A stretch of 64,000 nt of DNA from Paludibaculum fermentans_A (GCF_051172195.1 NZ_JBPJAQ010000001.1:1798001-1862000); one strand, 5' to 3'. Counted from the first letter of the stretch, positions 43,009 to 52,589 are shown. A program made the numbers and translations. The notes: generated by a model from the letters alone, not told the origin.

Positions 43009-43357
43009 CACGGGTTCTGACCATACTCTCGATCTCCTCCGCCTTCGGTGGTCGCCCAGGCCGTCGTTTCTTGCCACCATCGTACTTCTGCGCGATCAGG
43101 CGGCGGTGCCAGGCCAACTACGTCTCACGCGTGACGATCGTATTCAATTCGAGGAACATTTTGTGCCCGATCCCGTTGGTCTTCGCTGCCAATCGCTGGC
43201 GCTGGTCGTCGGTGAAGCGCAGTCGCTTGCCCCCCAACTGCGCCCGTAGCACTCGATTCTCTTCCCGCAGGTATTCGATCAACTACGACTGTCGGCGGTC
43301 TAACCAGCCGGATAGGGCGAGCAGGACGAATCGAAAAGGGTCAAGGCGTCAACTCAT
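43009..43357 (-). pseudogene. Integrase-core transposase fragment
   Basis: Read on the - strand from the ATG at 43357: DRRQS-stop-LIEYLREENRVLRAQLGG, KRLRFTDDQRQRLAAK, then RET-stop-LAWHRRLIAQKYDGGKKRRP and GRPPKAEEIESMV. This is the N-terminal third of a common acidobacterial rve-type transposase. It has three in-frame stops (codon 3 and two internal), and the catalytic part is missing, so it is a dead remnant ending against repeat copy D. Confidence 0.8.
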
Positions 43358-43679
43358 AGCGGCAGTAAGATTATCGCCCCCCAAGGATGGCGGGCGCTTC
43401 GATCTGCTTTCGAATCAGCCGGATCGAGTTTGCGGACACACCGCGCGGTTCACTCAACATGCGCCCGCCTGCGTTTCCCCCAGAACAACAGACCGCCTTC
43501 TCCACCCTTATTGGTCGAAGCCGTCGGTAGTCTAGCGGATCACATTCTGCAACAGCTCACCCCGTCTGTGCACTCGGCCGCCGCATCGTGCGCTCGACCC
43601 ATCCGCGCCGATGCCGATCGCCTCGGTTTGCCGGGGAGTCGGACTGAGCTCCCTACAGGACGCATTGGAGGCGGTTGGT

Positions 43680-44774
43680 ATGATCGGCACAGAAAAGCAG
43701 CGGGTTGGAATCGTGGGACATGCGGCGGTGGACGCCAAGTTTCCCCATCTCCGATTTGAATTGATCGACGGGACACTGGTGCGCGTCGCCGCAAACGGGC
43801 AATGGATAGACGTGCGCACTTTGGAGCCCGTCCAGTATTCCAAGACGAGAGCAGTCATTCCCGCCGGCCTGTGGGCGTATGCGGCGGACTGGAGTTGCGG
43901 GGGTGGCGGTCCGAATTCGGTGATGGGCGCTATGCGGGCCGTGCCCGATCTCAAGGTTCGTTACCTGGAATCGACGCGGCCTGACGAGGTAGTGACCCGC
44001 GCTCTCTCGTTTCCGACAGTCGATATGGAGGCGCTCAACCTCCGGGCGACGCCGCGGAACGCCATTCTCGGCGGGGCGGACAAGCTGATCCTCAAGTCGG
44101 CGCTGGAGGAGGGACAGCGGTTGGGGGATGGCCACTTCGCTCGCGTGGATTGGGTCGCCGACTGCTCATGGGTCCTGGCGAATTCCCTGAAGGACCGGGA
44201 GATCCTTGTCCGGCTGGCGGAAAAGGCGCGGGCCGGCGCGACCCGCCTGTGCATAGTCTTCACCGGGTCGCCTTCGCCCGAGTTCACATGGCGGCACGTT
44301 TTGCCCTGCGCGAGCGCAGTTGTCGGCGCGTCGGACGAAGTCCCGGCAGTGATGTTCTGGCGGGTTCGGGCCGGCCTGCCGGGGGCGATCCGGACGTTTC
44401 GGCGGTTGCAGGCTGGTGCCCGCGCGGCGATGATTTTCGTCACGATGGGGGCGGACGGGGTCCTGGCCGGCGGGCCCTATCGCGGATGTGCGTATCACGT
44501 CCGGCTCTCCCCGGTTGTATGGGAACGGCTGCAGTCCTTGGTCGCGTCCGATCCGACGCGCCTCTCAGGCGTCGGCGACGCATTTGCGGGCGGCCTTGCC
44601 GCCTACCTGGTTTCGGGGCGGTCGACGGCCGGATGCTTTACGGCGCTCCCGGCTCCGGCGGCAGCAGCGGCTGCGGGCACTTCGGCGGCCGCGCGCTGGC
44701 TCGGCTTCGGCGGCCCGCTGCGGGCCTCGGACTTCCTGTGCACGCCGGCGGCGGTCGTCGCTGTTGTGGCCTGA
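43680..44774 (+). CDS. Divergent PfkB/ribokinase-family carbohydrate kinase
   Basis: A 364-residue protein. The family features are a glycine-rich N-terminal motif (WSCGGGGPNSVMGAM, like GG-A-N-A in PfkB), a mid motif (VTMGADGVLAGGP) and the ATP/anion-hole motif GVGDAFAGGLAAYL with the catalytic Asp. The central region is more divergent than usual. The ATG at 43680 has GGAGG 8 bp upstream. It would phosphorylate a sugar or nucleoside. It is the only + strand gene in this part and lies near the sugar-phosphate-like proteins of the nine-gene operon, but not in it. Confidence 0.75.
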   Translation: MIGTEKQRVGIVGHAAVDAKFPHLRFELIDGTLVRVAANGQWIDVRTLEPVQYSKTRAVIPAGLWAYAADWSCGGGGPNSVMGAMRAVPDLKVRYLESTRPDEVVTRALSFPTVDMEALNLRATPRNAILGGADKLILKSALEEGQRLGDGHFARVDWVADCSWVLANSLKDREILVRLAEKARAGATRLCIVFTGSPSPEFTWRHVLPCASAVVGASDEVPAVMFWRVRAGLPGAIRTFRRLQAGARAAMIFVTMGADGVLAGGPYRGCAYHVRLSPVVWERLQSLVASDPTRLSGVGDAFAGGLAAYLVSGRSTAGCFTALPAPAAAAAAGTSAAARWLGFGGPLRASDFLCTPAAVVAVVA

Positions 44775-44787
44775 GGCCGCCGCAGCG

Positions 44788-46011
44788 CTATTGAGCAATC
44801 ACCGGGACGGATGTGAACGTGCCGAACGGGCTAAAACGCAATCCGAGGCCACTCACGCCTCCGCTGCTCTGGAACTGCACAATCCCTCGCTTGCCGGCCG
44901 TGGCCGGCACTTGGTTCGACAGGGCGAAGGAGGTGTGCCCGTTCCCGGCAAGCGCGATCGGTTGCGAGTCGAGCGAATTGCCGCTATCGTCCCAGGCCGT
45001 GGCGGTGACGGTGGCGCTCGAGGTCGAAAGGTTCGCGAGCGCGACGCCCGTGACAAACCCGCCGGTGTTGTCGTACGGCAGGATAACTGCCGAAGAACCT
45101 GCTTGAAGTGTGACCGTTCCCTCCGAAGGTGATGCGCTCAAGGAACGGAAAACAGCGAAGCCATTCACTAGACTCGAGCTCTGCACGTCGGCCCAACCTA
45201 CCACAGACTGTACGGACGGGTCGCCAATCGCGATGAAGATGGACGAGCTTGGGCTCAAGACGGCGCTGACGGTTCCGCCCGTGACGGTCTGGGCCGCTCC
45301 ATGCTGAGTGACCGTAAGCGGGACCGCACCGAGGGCGGCGCCGTCGTCACCGCGAAAGGCTACATTCACCGTGGCCGGAGAGGCCGATGGGTTGAACAGC
45401 GTGACCACAGTGGACCACTGACCGCCGCCGGCGGCGATGTGGGCGAGCACCCCGGTTCGACCCGAGGGAGGAGTGCCTGCGGTGTACTTGATGCTGCGCA
45501 CACGAACCGTCTGAGGCTGCGGACCGCCGAATACGACCTCGGCGGGGACGTAAACGTGTGTGAAGTCCGTTCGCGCGAAGCGACTCAACGGAATGGTCAC
45601 GGTCTGCCATTGACTGGAAACCTGTATAGTGACCTTCGATTCGGAGCCATCCGGCCGCTGAAGCCAGTCCTGAACGCCAATATCTACGGACCCAGGGTCG
45701 CCGCTGACTTCGAGCACGAGGTTTCCACATCCCGACAGGTCACGGGACTGCCGGCTGCCGACGCTGCCCGCCGCTCCAAAGCTGAAGAAGACCGAGCCCC
45801 ATGACTGGAGGGACGGGTATTGCATGATCAGTGAAGCCCCGTCGTTCGAGAGCCAATCGGTGCGGCCCCCCGATGTGTTGAGGCCGACGGCGACACCGTT
45901 TCCGAGCGAAGCACCGTTCAGGACCACCTGATCCGGTGGGCACTGGCCCGCAACGGAGAGCACAAAGGCCAGCGTGCAATAAACTACGTGGAGCAATCTG
46001 GCTACGCGCAT
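44788..46011 (-). CDS. Exported beta-rich protein
   Basis: A 407-residue exported protein; the ATG at 46011 (MRVARLLHVVYCTLAFVLSVAGQC) has GGAG 10 bp upstream. The first domain (about 25-165) resembles a galactose-binding-like sandwich (GCGNLVLEVSGDPGSVDIGV, WQTVTIPLSRFARTDFTHVY). The rest has two repeats of a beta-sandwich seen in many acidobacterial secreted proteins (GGGQWSTVVTLFNPSASPAT and NTGGFVTGVALANLSTSSAT). No catalytic motif seen. Convergent with the PfkB-like gene, 13 bp apart. Confidence 0.7.
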   Translation of the reverse strand: MRVARLLHVVYCTLAFVLSVAGQCPPDQVVLNGASLGNGVAVGLNTSGGRTDWLSNDGASLIMQYPSLQSWGSVFFSFGAAGSVGSRQSRDLSGCGNLVLEVSGDPGSVDIGVQDWLQRPDGSESKVTIQVSSQWQTVTIPLSRFARTDFTHVYVPAEVVFGGPQPQTVRVRSIKYTAGTPPSGRTGVLAHIAAGGGQWSTVVTLFNPSASPATVNVAFRGDDGAALGAVPLTVTQHGAAQTVTGGTVSAVLSPSSSIFIAIGDPSVQSVVGWADVQSSSLVNGFAVFRSLSASPSEGTVTLQAGSSAVILPYDNTGGFVTGVALANLSTSSATVTATAWDDSGNSLDSQPIALAGNGHTSFALSNQVPATAGKRGIVQFQSSGGVSGLGLRFSPFGTFTSVPVIAQ

Positions 46012-46342
46012 ATTCGAAACACTCCTTTTCAAAGGAAGCGCCGGGCGCCCCCTCCCTTCTTTCAGGCCGAATTCCGCACAACCAAAGACCGCTGTGACCG
46101 CGAAAGCGCCAGCGGGGCGAAATCCCGGCGTTTACTGGTTATGCAGGAACCGGCGCTTTTCTTTCACTCACAGTGCATGGGCGTCGTGCGACGTCCATGC
46201 GGGCGGCCGGCAGGATTGGAGGCTCGGAGAGGGGAGAGACAGCCCCCTACATTCGCTAAGCGCTACACACATTGTCCCGTTGCCCGTTCAAACTGGTCGA
46301 TTCTGGATCCGGTTGCTGCGAAAAGATGATGAGACGCGGTGA

Positions 46343-47064
46343 TTGCTCCGCTTGTTCGCTTTTGCGTGCGTTTCTCTGCCTGCTGCGCCGGGCGCTTTCG
46401 CGGAGTGGAAGCTCCCTTGGGCGGTCGAGTTCAACGGGCCCGCCGGGAGCCCACCGAATCCCGAGGAATGAACCTACGACGTCGGCAGGAACAGCGGTCG
46501 GGGCAATAACGAAAAGGAGACATTTACCGATTCGCGCGAGAACTCCTAAATCGACAGCAATGGCCGCCTTGTCATTCGCGTGCTTGCGGCGGATGGTGGC
46601 TACACCTGATCTATGTCTCCCAGCTGCAAATCAACTTCCAGATTCCCTGGCGGACGTTGCGGCTCGGCAGGATCCGGGTGGAGGTCGAGCACGGCGTCTT
46701 CGGCCTTGCGGGTGCGATCGAGGCGGTGGTGGTTTCGCCCGCGATTTTCGCCTCGCCGCTGGGCGTCGCTTTTATGGTCTGCAGCGCGGGCGTCCCTGCG
46801 CCCGGCGCGACTTGCAGTGTGTGGGGCAATGGGTTCGGGCCTACCGACCCTCCGCAAGTCGATGGTGCCCCTACCCGGCCCGAGGTCCTGGCGTCGACCG
46901 AGTCGCGCTGCGCCGTCGTCACCTTCTGCGGTCTTGCCCCGGCGACACTCATGTATGAGCTCGATTTCGTCTTTCTGGACGTCGGGCGGGCACCCTCCGG
47001 GAATTGGTGCGCGGTCTTGAACTCCGCCGGGACGAGCGTCGAGTTTGTGCTGCCTTCGATTTGA
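46343..47064 (+). pseudogene. Decayed GH16 glycosidase with Solibacter-type C-terminal domain
   Basis: One frame reads a signal peptide (LRLFAFACVSLPAAPGAFA), then the N-terminus of a family 16 glycoside hydrolase: AVEFNGPAGSPPNPEE-stop-TYDVGRNSGRGNNEKETFTD and SRENS-stop-IDSNGRLVIRVLA. Two stops interrupt it. A second frame from 46606 reads LIYVSQLQINFQIPWR, later GNGFGPTDPPQVDG and GLAPATLMYELDFVFLDVG, the C-terminal domain common in Solibacter exported proteins. The catalytic middle is deleted, so the gene is dead. Confidence 0.75.
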
Positions 47065-47080
47065 AGCGGATCGCCGACTT

Positions 47081-47986
47081 CTATTCTCCAGGGGAAACGC
47101 TGGGCAGCACCTCGAAGGAAAAGGTCATTTGTGCGGCTTCGGTGGTGCGGTCAGCCGGTGGACTCTCCGATTGCTTGAAATCCAATTGGCTGGCCGCCCA
47201 GAAAGCAACGATTTGAGCTGGGTTGGCCTCATCCGGCCAGAGTTGTCGCTCGCCGGGGAGTGTGGCGCCGGCGCCGGTGCGGAATGCAAAGCGAATCACG
47301 GCACCCTTCAGCTGCGGATCCTCCGTCACGAAACGGACGGTGAGATCGCCGCCGCGGCCAGTCACGATGGCATGCACGCGTCGATCCTTGGACCAGCATT
47401 CGAACGCGAAATCGTTGTGCGCATCACCGACGTCCAATGGCTCCATCCGCCCGCGACCAATCGTGGCGCTCGTGGGAAGCAGAAAGGCTTCCCGGCTGAA
47501 CAGCGGAGGAGAGGAGGGCGTCGCCCCTCGATCCTGCCATTTGTGGACCGTTCCGGAGCGCTCCCCGGGCATATCCCAATGCGCGCCGCCTACGACGAAG
47601 ATCGCGTCGGCGCGATCCTGCCACTCGCGGATGGCGTCCTGCTGCTGCTCACCGGCCGGGAGAAACACGACTCTCGCATTCAGCATGGTCAGCAGGGGGT
47701 GATCCGCTGGGATCCAGACGACGCGGCTGTCGGCCGCTTCGCCGGCGCCGACACGCCACAAGGAGTCGAGAGGCTCAAGAGAAACAAACGCCGCCTCTGC
47801 GAATTCCTCCGCCTCCCGGCTTTGCCCTCCATACACGACCACGTTGGCAGCGCAGCGGCGCGCGTCGCCCTCGCCGGGCGTGAGGGCCGCTTTCAACAGA
47901 TCGGCGCTCCCGACCGGCAGCAGGGTCGGCTCTGATCGGAAGCGCTGGAGTGAGCGGATCGGCCGGACCAGACTCATCAAATTCAT
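47081..47986 (-). CDS. Unknown protein, last gene of nine-gene operon; shares C-terminal domain
   Basis: A 301-residue soluble protein of unknown function. The N-terminal half has alternating strands (NVVVYGG, DSRVVWIPADHPLLTMLNAR, DAIFVVGGAHWD). The last 95 residues match the C-terminus of the protein at 54242-55009: GGDLTVRFVTEDPQLKGAVI against GGDLSVVFIASSKHADLLGA, then LWPDEANPAQIVAFW against LRSDEANKGQLAAFW, and TFSFEVLPS against TFEFQVLPV. The two therefore share a domain and probably an interaction. Coupled to the upstream gene by ATGA. Confidence 0.7.
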   Translation of the reverse strand: MNLMSLVRPIRSLQRFRSEPTLLPVGSADLLKAALTPGEGDARRCAANVVVYGGQSREAEEFAEAAFVSLEPLDSLWRVGAGEAADSRVVWIPADHPLLTMLNARVVFLPAGEQQQDAIREWQDRADAIFVVGGAHWDMPGERSGTVHKWQDRGATPSSPPLFSREAFLLPTSATIGRGRMEPLDVGDAHNDFAFECWSKDRRVHAIVTGRGGDLTVRFVTEDPQLKGAVIRFAFRTGAGATLPGERQLWPDEANPAQIVAFWAASQLDFKQSESPPADRTTEAAQMTFSFEVLPSVSPGE

Positions 47987-50163
47987 AGGCTTGCTCCTGA
48001 GACGCAGTCACAGACTCCCGTGCCCCGTGGGACGCGATCGAAGTTCCGGTTCTGCTTGATCCACTGAGTGCTCCGCCACATGGCATCCAGGAAACCGACG
48101 ACCTGCTCGCCGTCCGCCACATTCAGGCAACTGCTCAGGATCGTGTTTAGGCCCCCGTACAGGTCTGACATCAGCGCGCGATATGCCACATCCCTCTCCA
48201 AGATCGGCTCACTGAAGTTCACACCTGGACATTTTACGGTATTTCCGGCGAAATCAATCAGCAGCTCGTTCTGGTTTCTACCCTTAACACGAAGGCTTTT
48301 GAATGAAGGGTCAATTCCCTTCCCGGCACAAAAGCTGGCGCCCAAGAAACCACTTCCATAGTCCCTGATCCGGCAACGGCCGGCCAAACCGGTTTCGTTA
48401 TCGAATTGGGAGCAATCGAGCGGATCGTATTGAATCGCGCACAGGACCCGGACCAGATCGACGTCGTTCAATGGGCCCAGCAAGACCAGCAGCGCGGCAA
48501 AATGGGGCAGCAGATCCATGCCGAGCCCCAGGCTCAGAGTTCGCTCACGTTCGGGCTCGACCGGATTCTTCTCCGTCATCTCAAAAGCTACATCCTCAAG
48601 TCCGTCGCCCAGCGCCGTCAAGATCGGGCCGAAGTATCTGAGGAGCGGGCTCAGACGCAGCAGGTAGTGGTCGATACCGACGACAGCAGTTTTGTAGGCG
48701 CCCTCCACCTCGCTGAGCGCCATGGAATAGAGAAGGCCGCGAAAACGCTCCGCCTCGGTGTCGAACGGCTTTTCCACGAAGATGACGGGGGTCTTGCCGA
48801 GCCAGTGCTTTGCAATTTCGACGTGCGTGACGTCCGGCGTAACAATGAAAACGGCGTCCACCTCTCTGAGGTGCTCATACTGCCTAAAGTCGACAGGGTC
48901 CGCCTTGTTCCAATAGTGTTCAGAGAGCCATGGCATCTCTTTGCTCCCTCGGGAGCGTAGCGACGAGCGCCATGCCGGGGCGGCGGCCCAGGTTTCATCG
49001 TTGGCATAGAAGATGTTGAATCTCCGCGTCGCGTGTTGGGCTATGTCCCGCGCCGCGGGCCGGTAGACTTTCTCGGCCCACTGACCGACTCCCTCAATGA
49101 CGATATTGAACGGCCGTCGCCGATCTGGCCTTTGATCCACGAGGCGACTGGCAGCATGAAGTCTTGCTTTGAGCTTCTTCTCGAAACCATGTCGCCACGA
49201 CGGCGTCGGCTTCACGGCTATTCTGTCGCCGAAGAGGTAGGAACGAGCCAGCGAGCCAGATTCCGGCTCATCTTTCAACCGACCGGAGTAGTGGATGGGA
49301 GTGGGGAAGTCTTGGGCGCGTAGCGGATCTTCCGGCAGGATCGCTTCCGAAGTGGCGTGGCGCAAACGCAGGCCGAGGGACCGGAAACGCATCACCAGAT
49401 CCAAGTTGGTCGTCAACTCGCGATGGAGGAATGGCGCGAGGGCCATCCTGCCGCTCCGCGGCACACGCACGGACCTGGCCTCGGGACCAGGTTTGGCCGG
49501 CAACCGAACGCCGAACCGATGCGCCCGGGAATTCACGCAAAGGCGGTTCAGCAGGAAATGCGCTTGATCGCGATCGTAGTAGAGAAGAAGAGGCGGTCCC
49601 GACTGACTCAGGCAATTCCGCCATTCGTGATCCGGTTCAGGGACAGGGCCGTCATTTGCCAGTTCGAGTGTGATCAGAGTTTCTCCGGCGCAATAGAGCG
49701 CGCAGTATGCGCGAGCCGGAATCAGCAGCTTGTCGCCCGGTTCCGCCAGCCAGAGATCGAGAAGTCCATTGCCCATGTCTATCACGGCCATTCCGAACGT
49801 CTGGAACTCGCAGAGCCGGTCGATGGGGGAGGTCGGCGCTTTCGCCGGGAAGCGATCCACGCGCGCGCCACAGAGGACGGGATCCGGATCACCCGGGCAG
49901 ATTTCGGGGACTACTTCGATGCGGAAGCTTCGGTTCCAGGCGGCGGCGTATGACGGAGCGGCCTGCGGACCTCCGCGACCCAGAATGCATGGGTGCAGGG
50001 CAGCCCAATCGTGCCAATCACCGTTTAAGTACGGCACCAGCGCCGTTTCGAGGCTGACTTGGGTGTGATCATATCCGGGCGGCACTCGGATCAGGCATCC
50101 GACGCCGTGCCCGCATAGGGTAGTTTCCTTCGCGCGGTAGGAAACGCCTTCAGGAAGATTCAT
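47983..50163 (-). CDS. Cupin-like / glucose-6-phosphate-dehydrogenase-like fusion protein
   Basis: A 726-residue protein. Residues about 40-170 read like a cupin barrel (GLLDLWLAEPGDKLLIPARA, YCALYCAGETLITLEL). From 350 there is a dinucleotide-binding fold: FNIVIEGVGQWAEKVYRPAA, DAVFIVTPDVTHVEIAKHW, TPVIFVEKPFDTEAERFRGL, then GIDHYLLRLSP. EKPF (464-467) followed by IDHY (497-500) is the pattern of glucose-6-phosphate dehydrogenase, and the rest (DLLPHFAALLVLL, RALMSDLYGGLNTILSS, FLDAMW) fits its C-terminal domain; the Gfo/Idh/MocA family is the alternative. The G6PD HYLGKE is not conserved, so activity is uncertain. ATG overlaps the upstream stop. Confidence 0.72.
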   Translation of the reverse strand: MNLPEGVSYRAKETTLCGHGVGCLIRVPPGYDHTQVSLETALVPYLNGDWHDWAALHPCILGRGGPQAAPSYAAAWNRSFRIEVVPEICPGDPDPVLCGARVDRFPAKAPTSPIDRLCEFQTFGMAVIDMGNGLLDLWLAEPGDKLLIPARAYCALYCAGETLITLELANDGPVPEPDHEWRNCLSQSGPPLLLYYDRDQAHFLLNRLCVNSRAHRFGVRLPAKPGPEARSVRVPRSGRMALAPFLHRELTTNLDLVMRFRSLGLRLRHATSEAILPEDPLRAQDFPTPIHYSGRLKDEPESGSLARSYLFGDRIAVKPTPSWRHGFEKKLKARLHAASRLVDQRPDRRRPFNIVIEGVGQWAEKVYRPAARDIAQHATRRFNIFYANDETWAAAPAWRSSLRSRGSKEMPWLSEHYWNKADPVDFRQYEHLREVDAVFIVTPDVTHVEIAKHWLGKTPVIFVEKPFDTEAERFRGLLYSMALSEVEGAYKTAVVGIDHYLLRLSPLLRYFGPILTALGDGLEDVAFEMTEKNPVEPERERTLSLGLGMDLLPHFAALLVLLGPLNDVDLVRVLCAIQYDPLDCSQFDNETGLAGRCRIRDYGSGFLGASFCAGKGIDPSFKSLRVKGRNQNELLIDFAGNTVKCPGVNFSEPILERDVAYRALMSDLYGGLNTILSSCLNVADGEQVVGFLDAMWRSTQWIKQNRNFDRVPRGTGVCDCVSGASL

Positions 50164-51542
50164 GATCGCTCGCTCCCTCCATCGATAGCCGGCTCGCGTT
50201 CGGCGACTACAAAACAAGCCCTGACCCTGCGCCGGTTCGGCCGCGGGATCTGGTCCACTCCATTCACGATTTGGAATGCATCTTCCCCCTCGTCGATCAG
50301 CAGAGCTTCGGCCGCCCCCGCCCCACAGAATATGGCGGCAGCTTCCTCTAACGTGTAGCCGCGTTGTTCCCCGGGAAAGCCTTTACATGCGAGCGCCAGC
50401 ACGCGCCGGCCGTCCGCGCTGACGCCAACCAACGTCCACCCGTAGCAGTTGCGGCGAAAGCAGATTTCCAGGCCGACGACCGTCCTGCGTTCGTGGCGGA
50501 AGCGCCATTCGCCCGGGCGGAGGAGGCGGCTTGTGCCCCCGACCTCGGAGTATCGGCCGAGCATCAAAGCCCCACGCACCTGCTGCTCGGTGGCGCCGCC
50601 GATGGGCCACGGCAGGACCACAGGGCCGGAAAGCGCGGCGCGCAGCAGGTTGCGATTCAAGTCCGCGATGAACTCGTTTTCGCCGAGCCAGATGTGATCC
50701 GTCTGGTCATGATCGAAGAACCTGCGCGGCAAATAACGGCCGCAAGTCGGCCTTTCTCCGGGGTAGAGCGGCCCGGGCGGATTCAGGGTCGGCGTCTGGA
50801 GAAGGTGCCGCACATCGCCAAACTGCTCACAGCTTTCCAAGGCCGGGACCACCTCACTGTCGCGAAGGACTCGCTGATTCGAAATTGCGAACTCGATCTC
50901 GCTGCTGCGATCGAACCAATGTCCATCCCGGAGGACCTCCGCGGTGACGTCCAGACCTTCCGTGTGGGCAAATCTCATCTCTTCGATGGACACCAGTTGC
51001 CGCGTTGTCACACGCGCCTTCCATTTGACAAGACAGGTGTAAACCCGGCCCAGAACGTGTTCGCCCCGCAGACATACGAAGTGGCGCCCGGGGGCCAGAT
51101 GGCCATTGAGGTAGGCGACATTCCAGTAATTCATGGTCAGGTCGCCGCATCCTTGCATACCCTTGATTCGCCACTCTGGAAAGAGATAGGGAAAGAGAAG
51201 TTGATGGCAGTTATTCCATTCCTTGTCTCGCAGCATGGCTTCGAGGTCGGCCTTCAGCAATGGGTCAGCCGCTTTGCCGAGGCGCTCGCGCGTTATCATG
51301 TGATCCGCAGCTGCGTCCCCGTCCCAGATGAACCAGGCGCCCCGTCGTTGGGCGTGCGGGTCGGTGATGCGGTGGGGCGGGTCGAGCCAGTCCACGGTGG
51401 GAGGGCGGTCGCCGGTCCGCTCAATACCGGTCCCGTAATCGCCCACCCCAGAGAGGCGCATGGTCAGAAACAGTTCTTCACCAGCGTCAAACTCCACGAC
51501 ACTCAGCGGAACGGGATTCTCCAGCTTCAGCACGGTCTTCAT
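50160..51542 (-). CDS. Unknown protein with phosphodiester-glycosidase (NAGPA)-like C-terminus
   Basis: A 460-residue protein. The first 250 residues are beta-rich and unassigned (ISIEEMRFAHTEGLDVTAEV-like strands, and CGDLTMNYWNVAYLNGHLAP). The C-terminal 120 residues resemble the NAGPA fold: RTVVGLEICFRRNCYGWTLV, VLALACKGFPGEQRGYTLEE, AAAIFCGAGAAEALLIDEGE. In NAGPA the last motif is LDGGGS; here it is IDEGED, so the active site is altered. Coupled to the cupin/G6PD-like gene by a 4-bp overlap. Confidence 0.65.
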   Translation of the reverse strand: MKTVLKLENPVPLSVVEFDAGEELFLTMRLSGVGDYGTGIERTGDRPPTVDWLDPPHRITDPHAQRRGAWFIWDGDAAADHMITRERLGKAADPLLKADLEAMLRDKEWNNCHQLLFPYLFPEWRIKGMQGCGDLTMNYWNVAYLNGHLAPGRHFVCLRGEHVLGRVYTCLVKWKARVTTRQLVSIEEMRFAHTEGLDVTAEVLRDGHWFDRSSEIEFAISNQRVLRDSEVVPALESCEQFGDVRHLLQTPTLNPPGPLYPGERPTCGRYLPRRFFDHDQTDHIWLGENEFIADLNRNLLRAALSGPVVLPWPIGGATEQQVRGALMLGRYSEVGGTSRLLRPGEWRFRHERRTVVGLEICFRRNCYGWTLVGVSADGRRVLALACKGFPGEQRGYTLEEAAAIFCGAGAAEALLIDEGEDAFQIVNGVDQIPRPNRRRVRACFVVAEREPAIDGGSERS

Positions 51543-51572
51543 AAAACTGAATCTGTGAATTGGTCTCGTGAC

Positions 51573-52589
51573 CTACTGTAACCCCGCCGGGCAACCGTCC
51601 TCGGAGAAGTGAATATCGTCCAGATAGACTACGGCGCCATTCGGATTGCCGGCGCGCTCCATCACGATCGTGAACGCCGAGACCACGTTCCTCAGCTTTT
51701 TGTCCCGAAGGCTAAGACAATATTCCGTCCATCTCGGCGTCAGCGGCCGGAATTGATCAACTACTTCATAGGATGCCCGCTGACCTTCCGGCAGGCCCCG
51801 CTTGGTTCCGCCTCCGGATTTGAATTGGACGACCGGTGGCTTTCCGGAAGTGAGATCTCCCCTTGCCCAGATGCGGAGTGACCGAAAGCGGGAAGACTCG
51901 TCGACGCCGCTCTCGAGATCTTTGCCTGGGGAATCGCCGAAGTTGGGCTCTCCGTTCGTGAACTGCCAGGCAATGGCGAACCACGTCACTTTGCTCTGTG
52001 GCGAAGCCGATTGCGCGGGCTCCGGCGTGTAAGCAAGCCTGATGCACGTCGGCGGTGAGTGCGGGTCTTCCGGGTGGCCCTGATTCAAGTCGACGGTAGC
52101 GCCTTCCTGGGCGGAGCCCATGAATCCGGCGGGAATAAACCCAAGTTGCTCGATGTAGCCATCGGTACTGGGCGCCGCGTGTTGCGGTGGAGGATCGATT
52201 GCCGGCTTGACGGAGCCGGGCGGCGGGACGACTGCCGGTGAAGCCGTCGATGCCGAGACGGAACCGGAACCGCCAGCCTGGAGCTTGATCTGGGCAATCG
52301 CCTCTTTTTTGGAGCCGTGCAAAGGGACAATGACGCATACCACGATGATGTCTTCCGAGGCCGCGTCCGGAGTGAATTCGATCGTCCTCGGATCACTTCC
52401 AACGCGGATGGTCCCCTTGCCGCTTTTGGTTGCCCAGGAAAGCACGTCGCCCTTGCCGCCGGCTCCCACCAGTTTCAGGGTGATCGTCTGTCCCGGCTTC
52501 GCGTTGTCGGTCTTGTCAGGAACAATCTTCTGGGCGTAGATCGCCGGCGCCAGAAACAGCGCGAGCGTCATATTAAACTTGCTTTTCAT
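51573..52589 (-). CDS. Secreted protein with Ig-like and galactose-binding-like domains
   Basis: A 338-residue exported protein. The ATG at 52589 starts a signal peptide (MKSKFNMTLALFLAPAIYAQ) with a GGAGAAAGG ribosome site; a longer upstream frame is spurious. An Ig-like domain (PGQTITLKLVGAGGKGDVLS, IEFTPDAASEDIIVVCV) is followed by a Pro/Ser linker and a jelly-roll like a carbohydrate-binding module (RFRSLRIWARGDLTSGKPPV, WTEYCLSLRDKKLRNVVSAF, VVYLDDIHFSEDG). It probably binds glycan outside the cytoplasm. 17 bp separate it from the upstream gene. Confidence 0.7.
   Translation of the reverse strand: MKSKFNMTLALFLAPAIYAQKIVPDKTDNAKPGQTITLKLVGAGGKGDVLSWATKSGKGTIRVGSDPRTIEFTPDAASEDIIVVCVIVPLHGSKKEAIAQIKLQAGGSGSVSASTASPAVVPPPGSVKPAIDPPPQHAAPSTDGYIEQLGFIPAGFMGSAQEGATVDLNQGHPEDPHSPPTCIRLAYTPEPAQSASPQSKVTWFAIAWQFTNGEPNFGDSPGKDLESGVDESSRFRSLRIWARGDLTSGKPPVVQFKSGGGTKRGLPEGQRASYEVVDQFRPLTPRWTEYCLSLRDKKLRNVVSAFTIVMERAGNPNGAVVYLDDIHFSEDGCPAGLQ

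Noticed and set aside
50364..51581. A 405-codon open frame on the + strand
   Set aside because: Antisense to the NAGPA-like gene, no recognisable domain, no ribosome site.
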